In this document: positions 37,210-46,746 of the stretch, piece after piece
How the letters are laid out: every line of letters starts with the position of its first letter
Position numbering within the stretch: the first letter of the stretch is position 1
Program-made: the position numbers and the translations under genes
The notes under the pieces: generated by a model
Database searches by the model: none
The model's input: the letters and a program-made list of their open reading frames with translations, nothing else
Told to the model about the DNA's origin: nothing
Source: Companilactobacillus zhongbaensis
Lineage (GTDB): Bacteria > Bacillota > Bacilli > Lactobacillales > Lactobacillaceae
Direction of reading: 5' to 3'
Assembly (NCBI RefSeq): GCF_003946515.1
Contig: NZ_RHOM01000007.1
Location: 1-64,000, forward strand
Length of the DNA: 64,000 nucleotides

Positions 37210-38409
37210 ATGCAACTTAAACAACTTCCAGAAGATTTTCAACAAGCACTACCAATTTTAAAAAGTATTGAAGCCGCCGGGTTTCAAGCTTATTTCGTCG
37301 GCGGCAGTGTCCGAGATCACATTTTAGGATTGCCGATCCACGACGTTGATATTGCGACTAGTGCTTATCCGGAAGAGATTAAGTCGATTTTTACTCATAC
37401 GATCGATACTGGTATCAAGCATGGCACGGTCACGGTGTTAGTTGATGACCATTCATATGAGATCACTACATTTCGGACAGAGTCCGGCTATCAAGATTAC
37501 CGTCGACCCGACAAGGTAACTTTTGTTCGTTCCCTGACTGATGACCTGAAGAGGCGTGACTTCACGATCAATGCTTTAGCTGTCGATCACAATGGTAATG
37601 TCGTCGATAAATTTGATGGGTTAACGGATCTGGAAAATAAGCTGATCAAGGCTGTTGGTGTGGCTGAAGAACGTTTCCATGAGGATGCCTTACGGATGAT
37701 GCGGGCAGTTAGATTCCAAGCACAGCTCGATTTTAAGATTGAAGAAAAGACTAAACAAGCGATCAAAGATAATGCTCCTTTATTAGAAAAAATCGCGATC
37801 GAGCGGATTCACGAAGAGTTCGTCAAAATGCTTTTTGGGAAATCTTGGAAGAAGGGCCTCCAAAATTTTTGTGATTTAGGTTTATCGCAACATTGTCCAG
37901 GATTTAACGGACAAACCGCTAACCTTCAGAACTTACTGAACACACCTGACGTGTTGTTTGTTGATGAGACGATGGTTTGGACCGCACTAGGTTTTGTCTT
38001 GGGAATAGAAGATGAAGAGTTCAATCATTTCATGCGACAATGGAAGGTTTCTAATAAGATTCGCGAAGACTGTTTGGCAACTGAAAGAATGTTGCTCGAT
38101 TTTCAATCGGAGAAATTCGACATCTGGTCAATTTATTTAAATAATGTTGATAATTTATCCCGTGTTGAAGCGCTTTGTGAGTTGTTTGGAATTAAAATAA
38201 ATAACCAAGAAGTAGAGAAAACGGTTTCAGAAATTCCGATAAAAAGTTCACATGATATGAAAATTACAGGTAAAGATGTAATCGATGTTTTATCGATCAA
38301 GCCCGGACCACAAATTGGCCAATACATGACTATGCTTGAGAAAGCCGTCGTTACAAGGTCAGTCGAAAATTCTTTTGAAGAACTAAAAAGATATTTGTTA
38401 AAAATGTAA
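37210..38409 (+). CDS. cca: CCA-adding tRNA nucleotidyltransferase
   Basis: It adds or repairs the CCA end of tRNAs. The 399-residue class II enzyme has GGSVRDHILG at 31-40 and the metal-binding aspartates D45 and D47 in HDVDIAT. The RRDFTINALA and RFHEDALRMMRAVRF motifs follow, with a helical body and tail after them. The length is normal for Firmicutes. Confidence 0.97.
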   Translation: MQLKQLPEDFQQALPILKSIEAAGFQAYFVGGSVRDHILGLPIHDVDIATSAYPEEIKSIFTHTIDTGIKHGTVTVLVDDHSYEITTFRTESGYQDYRRPDKVTFVRSLTDDLKRRDFTINALAVDHNGNVVDKFDGLTDLENKLIKAVGVAEERFHEDALRMMRAVRFQAQLDFKIEEKTKQAIKDNAPLLEKIAIERIHEEFVKMLFGKSWKKGLQNFCDLGLSQHCPGFNGQTANLQNLLNTPDVLFVDETMVWTALGFVLGIEDEEFNHFMRQWKVSNKIREDCLATERMLLDFQSEKFDIWSIYLNNVDNLSRVEALCELFGIKINNQEVEKTVSEIPIKSSHDMKITGKDVIDVLSIKPGPQIGQYMTMLEKAVVTRSVENSFEELKRYLLKM

Positions 38410-38424
38410 CACACGTGTTATTAT
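38395..38424 (+). promoter_or_regulatory. Promoter of the gene at 38461
   Basis: TTGTTA (38395-38400) and TATTAT (38419-38424) are 18 bases apart, with TG one base before the -10. A small palindrome ACACGTGT lies within the spacer. The -35 overlaps the last codons of cca. Confidence 0.55.
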
Positions 38425-38460
38425 ATGAGTGTAGAAATGGTATTTCGAAAGGGTGGTATT

Positions 38461-38922
38461 ATGAAACACGTATTTAAGGAATTGAAGTTTTATTTCAGAA
38501 ATGATGATACTTGGACAGTAAATCACGGTGAAATGAGTGACGTTTGGATTTCTCGTGTTACAACAAGCTTTGGACGTATCAACGGTGGACGTATGGAAGA
38601 AATTCACCCATGCAAGAGTTTTAGAGTAGAAATCTTGCCAGAAGCTGATTACATCAAAGACACTGATGTATCAACAGGTGCAATGGCTGATGGTATGTTC
38701 AATCGTATCATCAAGTATCAAGACCTTGAAAAAGTCGACATCATTTTTGGCGATGAAGAAGGCAAAGAACCAATGCAAATCTACTTCCCATTCAAGCAAA
38801 AAGATGCTGAAGGTTTGGACAATGCTTATCAATCATCAGCTATTTCGAAGAAGTCAGGTAAGTTATACTTGACTGTTAACAAAGAAAAGACAGTTTACGA
38901 CGTATACAAGGATGAGCTATAG
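38461..38922 (+). CDS. Conserved protein of unknown function
   Basis: The predicted product has 153 residues (MKHVFKELKFYFRNDDTWT...), no membrane segment, and alternating beta and charged segments. I do not recognise the family. I start at 38461 because AAAGGGTGG precedes it, although the frame is open from 38425. It has its own promoter and terminator. Its A-ending codons look like those of well-expressed genes. Confidence 0.75.
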   Translation: MKHVFKELKFYFRNDDTWTVNHGEMSDVWISRVTTSFGRINGGRMEEIHPCKSFRVEILPEADYIKDTDVSTGAMADGMFNRIIKYQDLEKVDIIFGDEEGKEPMQIYFPFKQKDAEGLDNAYQSSAISKKSGKLYLTVNKEKTVYDVYKDEL

Positions 38923-38937
38923 TCCACAATTTGTATT

Positions 38938-38963
38938 GACCCTGATCGATCAGGGTCTTTTTT
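38938..38963 (+). terminator. Terminator of the gene at 38461
   Basis: GACCCTGAT and ATCAGGGTC form a perfect stem around CG with six T residues after it. Confidence 0.95.
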
Positions 38964-39115
38964 GTTGCCTTGATTTTCTGATGTGAGTGGCTGAACACTG
39001 TCTCCGTCGCTTCAATAGAACAACTAACACTGTTTAACCGCAGAGATTTCCCTTTTATATATCGTCAATTTCGTCTAAAATATTAACTAACTTTGAAAAT
39101 ACGTGGTGAGTTTAT

Positions 39116-41014
39116 TTGAAAACTTTAAATGTTTCTAATGCATCGAAAAATTTTGGTGAAAGAACGCTTTTTAAAGACGTTACTTTTACCATTAGTGAAA
39201 ATGATCGAATCGGACTATTAGGCTTGAACGGAGTGGGTAAGACTACTTTGTTGGATGGCTTAGTTCATAATGAAGACCTCAATTCAATCGATATCGAAAA
39301 GCCCAAAGATTATAAGATCAACTATTTGACGCAGCAACCAGAATTGGATGAAGACTTGTCGGTCATTGATTCGGTTTTTGCTGGTGAAAATGAATTGTTC
39401 AAGTTGATCCGTAAATACGAACAGTCACTGTTAAAATTTAACAACCATCCCGATGATGATAAGATCCAGGCTGATTTTTTTGCATTGCAAGAGAAGATGA
39501 ATGCTGCTGATGCTTGGCAAATGGAATCTGACGTGAAGGCTATTTTGAACAAGTTAGGGATTACTGAATTAAACAAGTTAGTCAAAGACCTTTCTGGTGG
39601 TCAGCAACGTCGTGTTGCTTTGGCTCAGACTTTGATCTCTGACGCTGATCTGTTGATTTTGGATGAGCCCACGAATCATTCGGACTATCAAGCTATCGAC
39701 TGGTTAGAGGGCTATCTCAACAAATTTAAGGGATCGGTCATGTTCGTTACCCATGATCGTTATTTCTTGAATAAAGTTGCCAATCGGATCTTTGAATTGG
39801 AAAACCAAAATGTGACGGAATATTCTGGTAACTACGAAAAATATCTTCAACAAAAAGCAGCCAATGAAGCTACGATGGCTGCTGTTCAACAACATAAGAC
39901 ACAATTGTACAAGAAAGAATTAGAGTGGATGCGTGCGGGTGTTAAAGCTCGTGGAACGAGACAACAAGCTCGTGTTGATCGTTTTAAGGACTTAAAAGAC
40001 GACTTGCAAAATAAACCGCAAGAACAGTCGGAAATGTCGATCGATATCGCTCAACAACGTTTAGGTAATGATGTTTTTTCAATCGAAGATGCCAAGTTGC
40101 ATTTTGAAAATAAAGATATTATTGATGACTTCAGTTATTTAGTGTCTAAAGGTGATCGTATTGGTATCACTGGAGCAAATGGCTCAGGGAAGACTACTTT
40201 TTTGAACGTCTTAGCTGGTAAAGTGGAGCTTGATTCTGGTGAAGTCAAAACAGGCCAAACGGTCAAATTAGGCTACTACACGCAATACACACAAGATATG
40301 GATCCTGATAAACGGGTCATTCGTTACTTGGAAGGTATTGGTCAAAATGTTCGCAATACTGACGGTGAGCGGATGTCAGCCTCACAATTGCTGGATACGT
40401 TCAAATTCGATCACCAAATGCAAGGTGCATTTATCCGAGAACTTTCCGGTGGTGAAAAACGTCGTCTGTACTTACTTGCGATCTTGATCCAACAACCCAA
40501 TGTTTTACTTTTGGATGAGCCTACTAACAACTTGGATATCGAAACTTTGACGATCCTTGAAAATTATTTAGATGAATTCAAGGGAACAGTTTTAGCTGTA
40601 TCTCACGATCGTTATTTCCTCGATAAAGTAGCTTCTAAGCTATTGATTTTCCAAGGGAAAGGGATCATCAAAGAAAGCTATGATTCATATTCTGGCTATC
40701 TCAAGAAGATGAACCAGCTCGAACAAGAAAAACATCATCAAGTCAAAGAGAAGAAAGTTGCTGAGCAGAAAAAAGCCGAAGAGTCGAAACCACAAGAAAA
40801 GACGAAATTGACTTATGCTGAACAAAAAGAACTCGAGAAGTTAGAACCACAGATCGAGAAACTCGATGATAAAATTTCTGAACTTAAGTCGCAGTTGAAC
40901 AACGATAGCAACGACTATACGAAATTGATGGACTACCAACGTGAACTAGACGAAGCAAACCAAGAAGCTGACAAAATGATGGAACGCTGGGAATACTTGA
41001 GTCAATTCGAATAG
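39116..41014 (+). CDS. ABC-F family ATPase (Uup-like)
   Basis: The 632-residue soluble protein has two ATPase domains without membrane segments. The first has Walker A GLNGVGKTT at 36-44, signature LSGGQQRR and Walker B DEPTNHSD. The second has GANGSGKTT, LSGGEKRR and DEPTNNLD. A charged coiled coil fills the last 100 residues. ABC-F proteins act on ribosomes. The C-terminal coil fits the Uup group. The start is TTG at 39116. The first Walker B reads NHSD where NHLD is usual. Confidence 0.92.
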   Translation: MKTLNVSNASKNFGERTLFKDVTFTISENDRIGLLGLNGVGKTTLLDGLVHNEDLNSIDIEKPKDYKINYLTQQPELDEDLSVIDSVFAGENELFKLIRKYEQSLLKFNNHPDDDKIQADFFALQEKMNAADAWQMESDVKAILNKLGITELNKLVKDLSGGQQRRVALAQTLISDADLLILDEPTNHSDYQAIDWLEGYLNKFKGSVMFVTHDRYFLNKVANRIFELENQNVTEYSGNYEKYLQQKAANEATMAAVQQHKTQLYKKELEWMRAGVKARGTRQQARVDRFKDLKDDLQNKPQEQSEMSIDIAQQRLGNDVFSIEDAKLHFENKDIIDDFSYLVSKGDRIGITGANGSGKTTFLNVLAGKVELDSGEVKTGQTVKLGYYTQYTQDMDPDKRVIRYLEGIGQNVRNTDGERMSASQLLDTFKFDHQMQGAFIRELSGGEKRRLYLLAILIQQPNVLLLDEPTNNLDIETLTILENYLDEFKGTVLAVSHDRYFLDKVASKLLIFQGKGIIKESYDSYSGYLKKMNQLEQEKHHQVKEKKVAEQKKAEESKPQEKTKLTYAEQKELEKLEPQIEKLDDKISELKSQLNNDSNDYTKLMDYQRELDEANQEADKMMERWEYLSQFE

Positions 41015-41023
41015 GAGAAAACA

Positions 41024-41974
41024 ATGAATAACGAACAGCAATACTTAGATTTATTACAATACGTCTTAGATCACGGTCATAAAAAGTCCGATCGAACAGG
41101 TACTGGTACCATTAGTGTTTTTGGTTATCAAGCAAGATTTGACTTACAAAAGTCATTTCCGCTATTGACGACGAAAAAAGTTCCATTTGGCTTGATTAAG
41201 AGCGAATTGCTCTGGTTTTTGCACGGTGATACCAATATCAGATATTTATTAGAACATAAGAATCATATTTGGGATGAATGGGCTTTTAAGAAATATATCG
41301 AAAGCAATGATTATCAAGGCCCAGATATGACAGACTTTGGTCGTCGCTCTTTAGTAGATGAAGACTTTGCTAAACAATATAAAATAGAAAAGTCGAAGTT
41401 TGACCAGTCGATCCTAAATGATGATGAATTCGCAAAAAAATACGGTGATCTAGGATTTGTCTATGGTGCTCAATGGCGTCATTGGCAAAAACGAGATGGT
41501 GGCATTATTGATCAAATCAAAGACGTGATCGAAATGATCAAGACGACGCCTGATTCGCGGCGAATGATCGTTTCTGCTTGGAACCCGGAAGATGTGCCAA
41601 CGATGGCTTTGCCTCCATGCCACACTTTATTCCAATTTTACGTCAATGATGGTAAGCTTTCTTGCCAGTTGTATCAACGCAGTGCTGACCTCTTTTTAGG
41701 CGTGCCATTCAACATCGCTAGTTATGCGTTGTTGACGCATTTGATCGCCCGTGAAACTGGTTTAGAAGTAGGAGAGTTTGTTCATACTTTTGGTGATGCG
41801 CACATTTACTTGAACCATTTAGACCAGGTCAAAGAACAACTTTCTAGAAAGCCACAAGCAGCGCCACAATTAGTAATCAATAGTGATAAAAGTATTTTTG
41901 ACTTAGACGTGAAAGATATCGTCGTAGAAAACTATCAACCATTACCCGCTATTAAGGCACCAGTTGCCGTCTAA
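41024..41974 (+). CDS. thyA: Thymidylate synthase
   Basis: It methylates dUMP to dTMP using methylene-tetrahydrofolate. The 316 residues include [11 protein letters not shown], the long insertion typical of Lactobacillus ThyA (about 90-140), and the catalytic cysteine C199 in [13 protein letters not shown]. The dihydrofolate product is recycled by DfrA, encoded 22 bases downstream. Confidence 0.98.
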   Translation: MNNEQQYLDLLQYVLDHGHKKSDRTGTGTISVFGYQARFDLQKSFPLLTTKKVPFGLIKSELLWFLHGDTNIRYLLEHKNHIWDEWAFKKYIESNDYQGPDMTDFGRRSLVDEDFAKQYKIEKSKFDQSILNDDEFAKKYGDLGFVYGAQWRHWQKRDGGIIDQIKDVIEMIKTTPDSRRMIVSAWNPEDVPTMALPPCHTLFQFYVNDGKLSCQLYQRSADLFLGVPFNIASYALLTHLIARETGLEVGEFVHTFGDAHIYLNHLDQVKEQLSRKPQAAPQLVINSDKSIFDLDVKDIVVENYQPLPAIKAPVAV

Positions 41975-41996
41975 ATAGCCAGAAAGAGGATTATTT

Positions 41997-42494
41997 ATGA
42001 TCGGATTTGTTTGGGCAGAAGATTCAGCACACAACATTGGTGTTGATGGCCATTTACCTTGGAGTTTGCCGAACGATATGAAGCGCTTCAAAGAATTGAC
42101 GACCGGGAACGTCATTGTCATGGGTCGCAAAACTTACGAAAGTTTCCCTAATGGCCCGTTGCCAAATCGGTTAAATATCGTGATTTCACGTGACAAGAAC
42201 TACCAAGTCCAAAAACCTGCGATCTTGATCAATCATAAAGATGAGTTATTCAATCATGTTGATCCAGATGATAAGATTATGGTCATTGGCGGCAGCACGA
42301 TTTTTCAGCTTTTTAAAGACGATGTTGATACTTTGTACGTGACTAAGATCCATCATGATTTCGCCGGTGACACCAAAATGACGCCACTAAATTATGCTGA
42401 TTTCAAATTAGTCGAAAAAAAAGAAGGTACCACGGATGAAAAAAACATTTATCCGTATACCTTCGAAACTTATGAACGATCAACCAACGTATAA
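41997..42494 (+). CDS. dfrA: Dihydrofolate reductase
   Basis: It reduces dihydrofolate to tetrahydrofolate with NADPH. The 165 residues show IGVDGHLPWSLPNDMKRFK, the cofactor motif VMGRKTYESFP and the IGGSTIFQLF loop. It is paired with thyA. Its 3' end overlaps the convergent membrane protein gene by 15 bases. No nearby resistance context is seen, so it is the housekeeping copy. Confidence 0.97.
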   Translation: MIGFVWAEDSAHNIGVDGHLPWSLPNDMKRFKELTTGNVIVMGRKTYESFPNGPLPNRLNIVISRDKNYQVQKPAILINHKDELFNHVDPDDKIMVIGGSTIFQLFKDDVDTLYVTKIHHDFAGDTKMTPLNYADFKLVEKKEGTTDEKNIYPYTFETYERSTNV

Positions 42495-43157
42495 GTAAAC
42501 TGAGAAGAACATCAAGGCTGTACCTAGCATGACAAAGATGTGCCAGATGACGTGTACAAAACGCAAATTTTTGATCAAGTAAACACCGGCCCCCAATGTA
42601 AAGGCGATGCCACCGAAAATCAACAGCCAAGTTCCGGTCGCACCAATGGCTTGATATAAGGGTTTCATGGCTATGATGATCGCCCATCCCATGAGGACGT
42701 ATAATAGTGTTTCAAAATACTTGTAACGACCAACATTAAAGATCTTGTACAAAATACCACCGATGGCTAAGACCCAAATGACCGATAACAAGGTGATAGC
42801 AAAAGGAGTGCTCTTCAATGCGACCAAACAGTATGGAGTGTAGGTCCCCGCGATCATCAAAAAAATCGAACTGTGATCAAATATTTGGAAGACGCCTTTA
42901 GCTTTCGTAAAGTACAAACTGTGGAACAAAGTTGAACTTAAATATAAGAAAAAAAGCGTGAAAGCATAAATGAAAAAAGCTGTGATAGTTAGTGGATCAC
43001 CTGTGTTAAAACCTTTGATCAACAAAAAGATTGCTGCTATTACCGCTAAAACTATTCCGATCCCATGAGTTACGGCACTGAAAACTTCATTGATTATTTC
43101 GTAAGTCCGTGAGAATTTTGGAGTTGGATCGTTTTTTTGTTTAGTATTATTTTTCAA
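42480..43157 (-). CDS. Hemolysin III / TrhA family membrane protein
   Basis: The product of about 225 residues has seven membrane helices and the family motifs NEVFSAVTHGIG, SSTLFHSLYF and FDHSSIFLMIAGTYTPY, with the metal-ligand histidines of the PAQR/HlyIII fold. Its role in bacteria is uncertain, probably membrane homeostasis rather than lysis. The start is unclear. TTG at 43157 or TTG at 43169 are possible, and the weak GGAAAG site touches the latter. It overlaps dfrA tail to tail. Confidence 0.9.
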   Translation of the reverse strand: MKNNTKQKNDPTPKFSRTYEIINEVFSAVTHGIGIVLAVIAAIFLLIKGFNTGDPLTITAFFIYAFTLFFLYLSSTLFHSLYFTKAKGVFQIFDHSSIFLMIAGTYTPYCLVALKSTPFAITLLSVIWVLAIGGILYKIFNVGRYKYFETLLYVLMGWAIIIAMKPLYQAIGATGTWLLIFGGIAFTLGAGVYLIKNLRFVHVIWHIFVMLGTALMFFSVYLYVG

Positions 43158-43232
43158 AATGAATACCAACTTTCCGATTGTTTAAGTACATATTAATACT
43201 TTATCTTAATGTTAATACATTGTTAATAAATC

Positions 43233-43241
43233 TGGTATAAT
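43233..43241 (+). promoter_or_regulatory. Promoter (-10) of the degV gene
   Basis: TGGTATAAT is an extended -10 element. TTAATA 18 bases upstream (43212-43217) is a possible -35 box. Confidence 0.55.
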
Positions 43242-43283
43242 TTATACAATTAAGCAATTAAAACCCTATGAAAGAGGGAGAAT

Positions 43284-44129
43284 ATGAGCAAGGTTAAAAT
43301 CATCACTGATTCATCTATTCAAATTACGGATGAAGAAATTAAAAAGTACAATATCGGAGTAGTTCCTTTAACGATTGAGATCGATGGTAATACTTTTACC
43401 GACGGGGAAGATATCAGTCGTGAGGAATTTGTCAGAGAAATGGATTCTTCTAAGGAATTACCTAAGACTTCCCAACCTTCGATTGGAACTTTCATGAAAG
43501 TAATCGACGAAGTTCCCGAAGATTATACTGACATTCTCTCTTTAAATATGACTGAGGCTATTTCTGGAACGATCAACGCTGCTAGACAGATCAGTGATAT
43601 GACTGACCGTAACTTTGAAGCAATCGACACAGAATTTACCGACCGTGCTTTGGCTTTTCAAGTTATTACCGCAGCTAAGCTAGCGCAAGAAGGCAAATCT
43701 GTTGACGAAATTAAGACGGCAATTAATAATGTTCGTGACCATACATATTTATACATGGGCGTAACTAGCATTGAAAATATCTTACGTGGTGGGAGATTGA
43801 GCCGCTTTGCTGGAACTTTATCAACACTGTTGAATCTCAACCTCGTTTTAACATTAAAAAATAACAGTTTAGACATCGCAAAGCGTGGACGTGGACGTAA
43901 AACAATTGAAAAATACATGAAAAATGTCCTCGCTGAAATCACTGAATTAAAAGATGATATTCAAGCAATCGGGATCTCATATGTTGACAATATGGATTAT
44001 GTGAACGAACTCAAGGAACATCTCAAGCAGATCGTACCGGACGTTCCACTCTTGATTAGAGTTACTAGTCCAGTTATCGCAACACATGCTGGTTCTGGTG
44101 CTTTTGCAATCGAATTTTATACCAAGTAA
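43284..44129 (+). CDS. DegV family fatty-acid-binding protein
   Basis: The 281-residue protein has the EDD/DegV fold with KIITDSSIQIT at the N-terminus, PKTSQPSIG and the AISGTINAARQ motif. DegV proteins (FakB) bind fatty acids and present them to FakA kinase for phosphorylation. FakA is not in this window. It has its own promoter and terminator, so it is transcribed alone. Confidence 0.93.
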   Translation: MSKVKIITDSSIQITDEEIKKYNIGVVPLTIEIDGNTFTDGEDISREEFVREMDSSKELPKTSQPSIGTFMKVIDEVPEDYTDILSLNMTEAISGTINAARQISDMTDRNFEAIDTEFTDRALAFQVITAAKLAQEGKSVDEIKTAINNVRDHTYLYMGVTSIENILRGGRLSRFAGTLSTLLNLNLVLTLKNNSLDIAKRGRGRKTIEKYMKNVLAEITELKDDIQAIGISYVDNMDYVNELKEHLKQIVPDVPLLIRVTSPVIATHAGSGAFAIEFYTK

Positions 44130-44157
44130 AGCTGATGTTTAACATCAGCTTTTTTTT
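44128..44157 (+). terminator. Terminator of the degV gene
   Basis: AGCTGATG and CATCAGCT pair around TTTAA, followed by eight T residues. Confidence 0.95.
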
Positions 44158-44172
44158 GAAAGATGGATTTTT

Positions 44173-45045
44173 ATGAAGAAAAAGAAATTATGGATCATTG
44201 TTTTATTAGTAGTTGTTTTAGTTGGCGGTGGATCTGGTGGTTATTATTTCATTAATCATCGTTCAACTACCGCTGAACAAAAACAAGTAGTAAAAAAAGA
44301 CAGTCCAAAAACTAACAAATTGAGTCAAAAGAAAAAAGTCATTCCTAAGAAGTCGAAGATCCACATCGTGGCAGTAGGAGATTCTTTAACAGAAGGGATC
44401 GGTGATTCCAAGTCGATCGGTGGAGGATATGTTACACGTCTGACTAAGAAAGTGGCTTCGACTTATGATGTCAAGGCTACCTCAGATAACTATGGTGTTT
44501 CCGGTGATACTAGTAGTCAGATCATTGATCGGATCTCCTTTGATGAGAAGATGCACAAATCGCTCCCTAAAGCCGATATTATTACCGTTACGGTAGGTGG
44601 AAATGACTTTATGCACTTGCTCAAGAAAAAAGGTATGGATCTTACTAGTAAAGATATTGCCAAAGAACAAGTTGCATTTGACCGTCGTCTAGGCGTATTA
44701 TTAGCCGATATTCGTCATTATAATAGTGAGGCACCAATTTATTTAGTCGGGATCTACAATCCTTTCAGCATTTACTTATCCAACGTTGATAACGCTAAGC
44801 AGGCTTTTATTGACTGGGGCGAAGGTTCCAAAGAAGTAGCTAAGTCGGTCAATAATACTTATTACGTTGACATTAACGATTTGTACCAGACTAAATATGT
44901 TGAAAAGAAGTCGAAGAAGACAGGTACTAATCCTTATTTATCAGACCAAGATCACTTCCATCCGAATGCAACTGGTTATGATATGATGACAGATGAAATT
45001 TTTGCTCAAGTGCAAAATACCAAGAAAGAGTGGCTCAATAAGTAG
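44173..45045 (+). CDS. Membrane-anchored SGNH/GDSL hydrolase (YpmR-like)
   Basis: The 290-residue protein has an N-terminal signal anchor (about 6-28), a lysine-rich stretch and an SGNH hydrolase domain. That domain contains GDSLTEGIG (S71), the GGND block and the DxxH pair in DQDHFHPNATGYDMM. It should act outside the membrane as an esterase or lipase, substrate unknown. The ypmR-ypmS pairing (ypmS starts three bases after its stop) is conserved in Firmicutes. Confidence 0.9.
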   Translation: MKKKKLWIIVLLVVVLVGGGSGGYYFINHRSTTAEQKQVVKKDSPKTNKLSQKKKVIPKKSKIHIVAVGDSLTEGIGDSKSIGGGYVTRLTKKVASTYDVKATSDNYGVSGDTSSQIIDRISFDEKMHKSLPKADIITVTVGGNDFMHLLKKKGMDLTSKDIAKEQVAFDRRLGVLLADIRHYNSEAPIYLVGIYNPFSIYLSNVDNAKQAFIDWGEGSKEVAKSVNNTYYVDINDLYQTKYVEKKSKKTGTNPYLSDQDHFHPNATGYDMMTDEIFAQVQNTKKEWLNK

Positions 45046-45048
45046 TAT

Positions 45049-45645
45049 ATGAAGAAGAAAAATTATTGGATGTATGCCTTTTTAGTTTTACTCGGAGTTA
45101 TTTTGATTTTTGGTGGTTTGCTGACCTCAAAGATCCTAAGTGCACCGAATGAAACTTATCGAGTTTCATCAAAGATCGAATCACCGAATCAAAAAGTTTT
45201 TACCGTTAACATGAACAAGAAACAAGCTAACGAAATGTCAGCTTATTACCTCAAGCACACCTTGAATAATGGTAAGGCTCAATATCAACTTAAATTGAAA
45301 GACGAAGCCGTATTATCTGGTAAGGTCAAGTTCCTCGGAGCTGATATCCATTTCGACCTTGAAATGAAGCCTTATGCCAAAACTAATGGGGATGTCTTGC
45401 TTAAAGCAAAAAAAATCAAAGTTGGAGCGTTATCACTACCAATAAAATTTGTAATGAATTATGCTAAAAATAGCTTTAAGTTTCCTAAATGGGTCGATGT
45501 GAATAGTAAGGACAAGACGATCTTGTTGAAGTTCACTAAATTCACGACTAAAGAGGGATATAGCATTCGTGCTAAGAAGATCGATCTCAAACATGACAAT
45601 CTCGTGTTTGACGTCATGAACAAAAAGATGACGACCGATCAATAA
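45049..45645 (+). CDS. YpmS family (DUF2140) membrane protein
   Basis: The 198-residue protein has one N-terminal membrane helix (about 7-28) and an extracellular beta-rich DUF2140 domain (KVFTVNMNKKQANEMSAYYLK). The function is unknown. The location directly after the SGNH hydrolase suggests they work together at the cell surface. Confidence 0.88.
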   Translation: MKKKNYWMYAFLVLLGVILIFGGLLTSKILSAPNETYRVSSKIESPNQKVFTVNMNKKQANEMSAYYLKHTLNNGKAQYQLKLKDEAVLSGKVKFLGADIHFDLEMKPYAKTNGDVLLKAKKIKVGALSLPIKFVMNYAKNSFKFPKWVDVNSKDKTILLKFTKFTTKEGYSIRAKKIDLKHDNLVFDVMNKKMTTDQ

Positions 45646-45660
45646 GGAATGAGGTAAACA

Positions 45661-45885
45661 ATGAGAAGAAGCTTTTTTGAATTTCTAATGACATTGAGAA
45701 ATGCGGAAAGCGTTGAACCAGATGCTCAATTTGCAAATAATGCTTTTCACGATCAGTCATTTCCAAAACAAGAAACTGATTATGAGAAACTATCTGAGTA
45801 TCTTGAATTAAATGCCGGCTATTTGCCGAGTATGACAATATTTGATGAGATTTATGAAAAATACCAAGACACTGACAGAAAATAG
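45661..45885 (+). CDS. YozE family protein
   Basis: The 74-residue acidic protein begins [14 protein letters not shown] and contains [29 protein letters not shown], the YozE/UPF0346 pattern forming a small SAM-like helical bundle. The function is unknown. It lies in the chain ypmR-ypmS-yozE-rbgA and stops 9 bases before rbgA. Confidence 0.9.
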   Translation: MRRSFFEFLMTLRNAESVEPDAQFANNAFHDQSFPKQETDYEKLSEYLELNAGYLPSMTIFDEIYEKYQDTDRK

Positions 45886-45894
45886 GTGATAATT

Positions 45895-46746
45895 ATGGCG
45901 TTACAATGGTACCCCGGTCACATGAACAAAGCGAAGAACCAAGTCCAAGACCGTTTAAAGGTTGTAGACATAGTTTTAGAAATAGTGGATGCTCGATTAC
46001 CGTATTCATCTAGAAACCCTGTATTGGAACAAATTATCAATCAAAAGAAACACATTATTATTTTGAACAAGGCTGATTTGGCAGACCCTAAGTTGACAGA
46101 GGATTGGAAATTAAACTTCCGTCAAGAAGGAACGGCTTCCATCGAATCTGATGCCAAGCATAATCGTCTAGAGAAATTAAATACCATGATCCGTTCAGAA
46201 TTATCTGACAAGATCGAAAAATACGAACGTAATGGCGTAAAAAATTACCAGATCAAGGCGATGTGCGTAGGGATCCCTAACGTTGGTAAATCAACCATTC
46301 TGAACAAAATGGTCGGTAAAAATGTTGCAGTCACAGGTAATAAACCTGGCGTAACTAAGAACCAAAATTGGCTCAAAACTAGCTATGGGATCGATCTCCT
46401 TGATACGCCTGGTATTTTGTGGCCAAAGATCACTGATCCTAAAGTCGGCATGAAATTGGCTTTATCAGGTGCTATTAAAGATAAAATTTATCCACCTGAT
46501 GATGTTGCTATTTATGCGCTCAACTTTTTGATGACGAATTACTTGGATCGGGTCGTTGATTTTTACAAGTTAGAAAAGTCAGACATATACAACCATACGA
46601 CTGCTGAATTATTGATGCATTTAACTAAACAATTTGGATTTAAGGAAGATTATGACCGTGGTGCAAGGCGTGTCATTATGGACGTTCGTAATTTGAAATT
46701 TGGACGTTTGACATTCGATGTTCCCGGAGAATTTTATGAAGAATAA
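45895..46746 (+). CDS. rbgA: Ribosome biogenesis GTPase YlqF/RbgA
   Basis: RbgA finishes assembly of the 50S subunit. The 283 residues show a circularly permuted G domain: NKAD comes first, then the P-loop GIPNVGKST and the DTPG switch, then an ANTAR-like C-terminal helical domain. The start ATG at 45895 follows AGGTGA. The GTG at 45886 is part of that site. The start MALQWYPGHMNKAK is the family signature. Confidence 0.97.
   Translation: MALQWYPGHMNKAKNQVQDRLKVVDIVLEIVDARLPYSSRNPVLEQIINQKKHIIILNKADLADPKLTEDWKLNFRQEGTASIESDAKHNRLEKLNTMIRSELSDKIEKYERNGVKNYQIKAMCVGIPNVGKSTILNKMVGKNVAVTGNKPGVTKNQNWLKTSYGIDLLDTPGILWPKITDPKVGMKLALSGAIKDKIYPPDDVAIYALNFLMTNYLDRVVDFYKLEKSDIYNHTTAELLMHLTKQFGFKEDYDRGARRVIMDVRNLKFGRLTFDVPGEFYEE

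Noticed and set aside
38964-39060. Possible relic of the structured repeat before the ABC-F gene
   Set aside because: Only short pieces (AACACTGT, TTTAACCGC) recall the core. I could not align them over a useful length.
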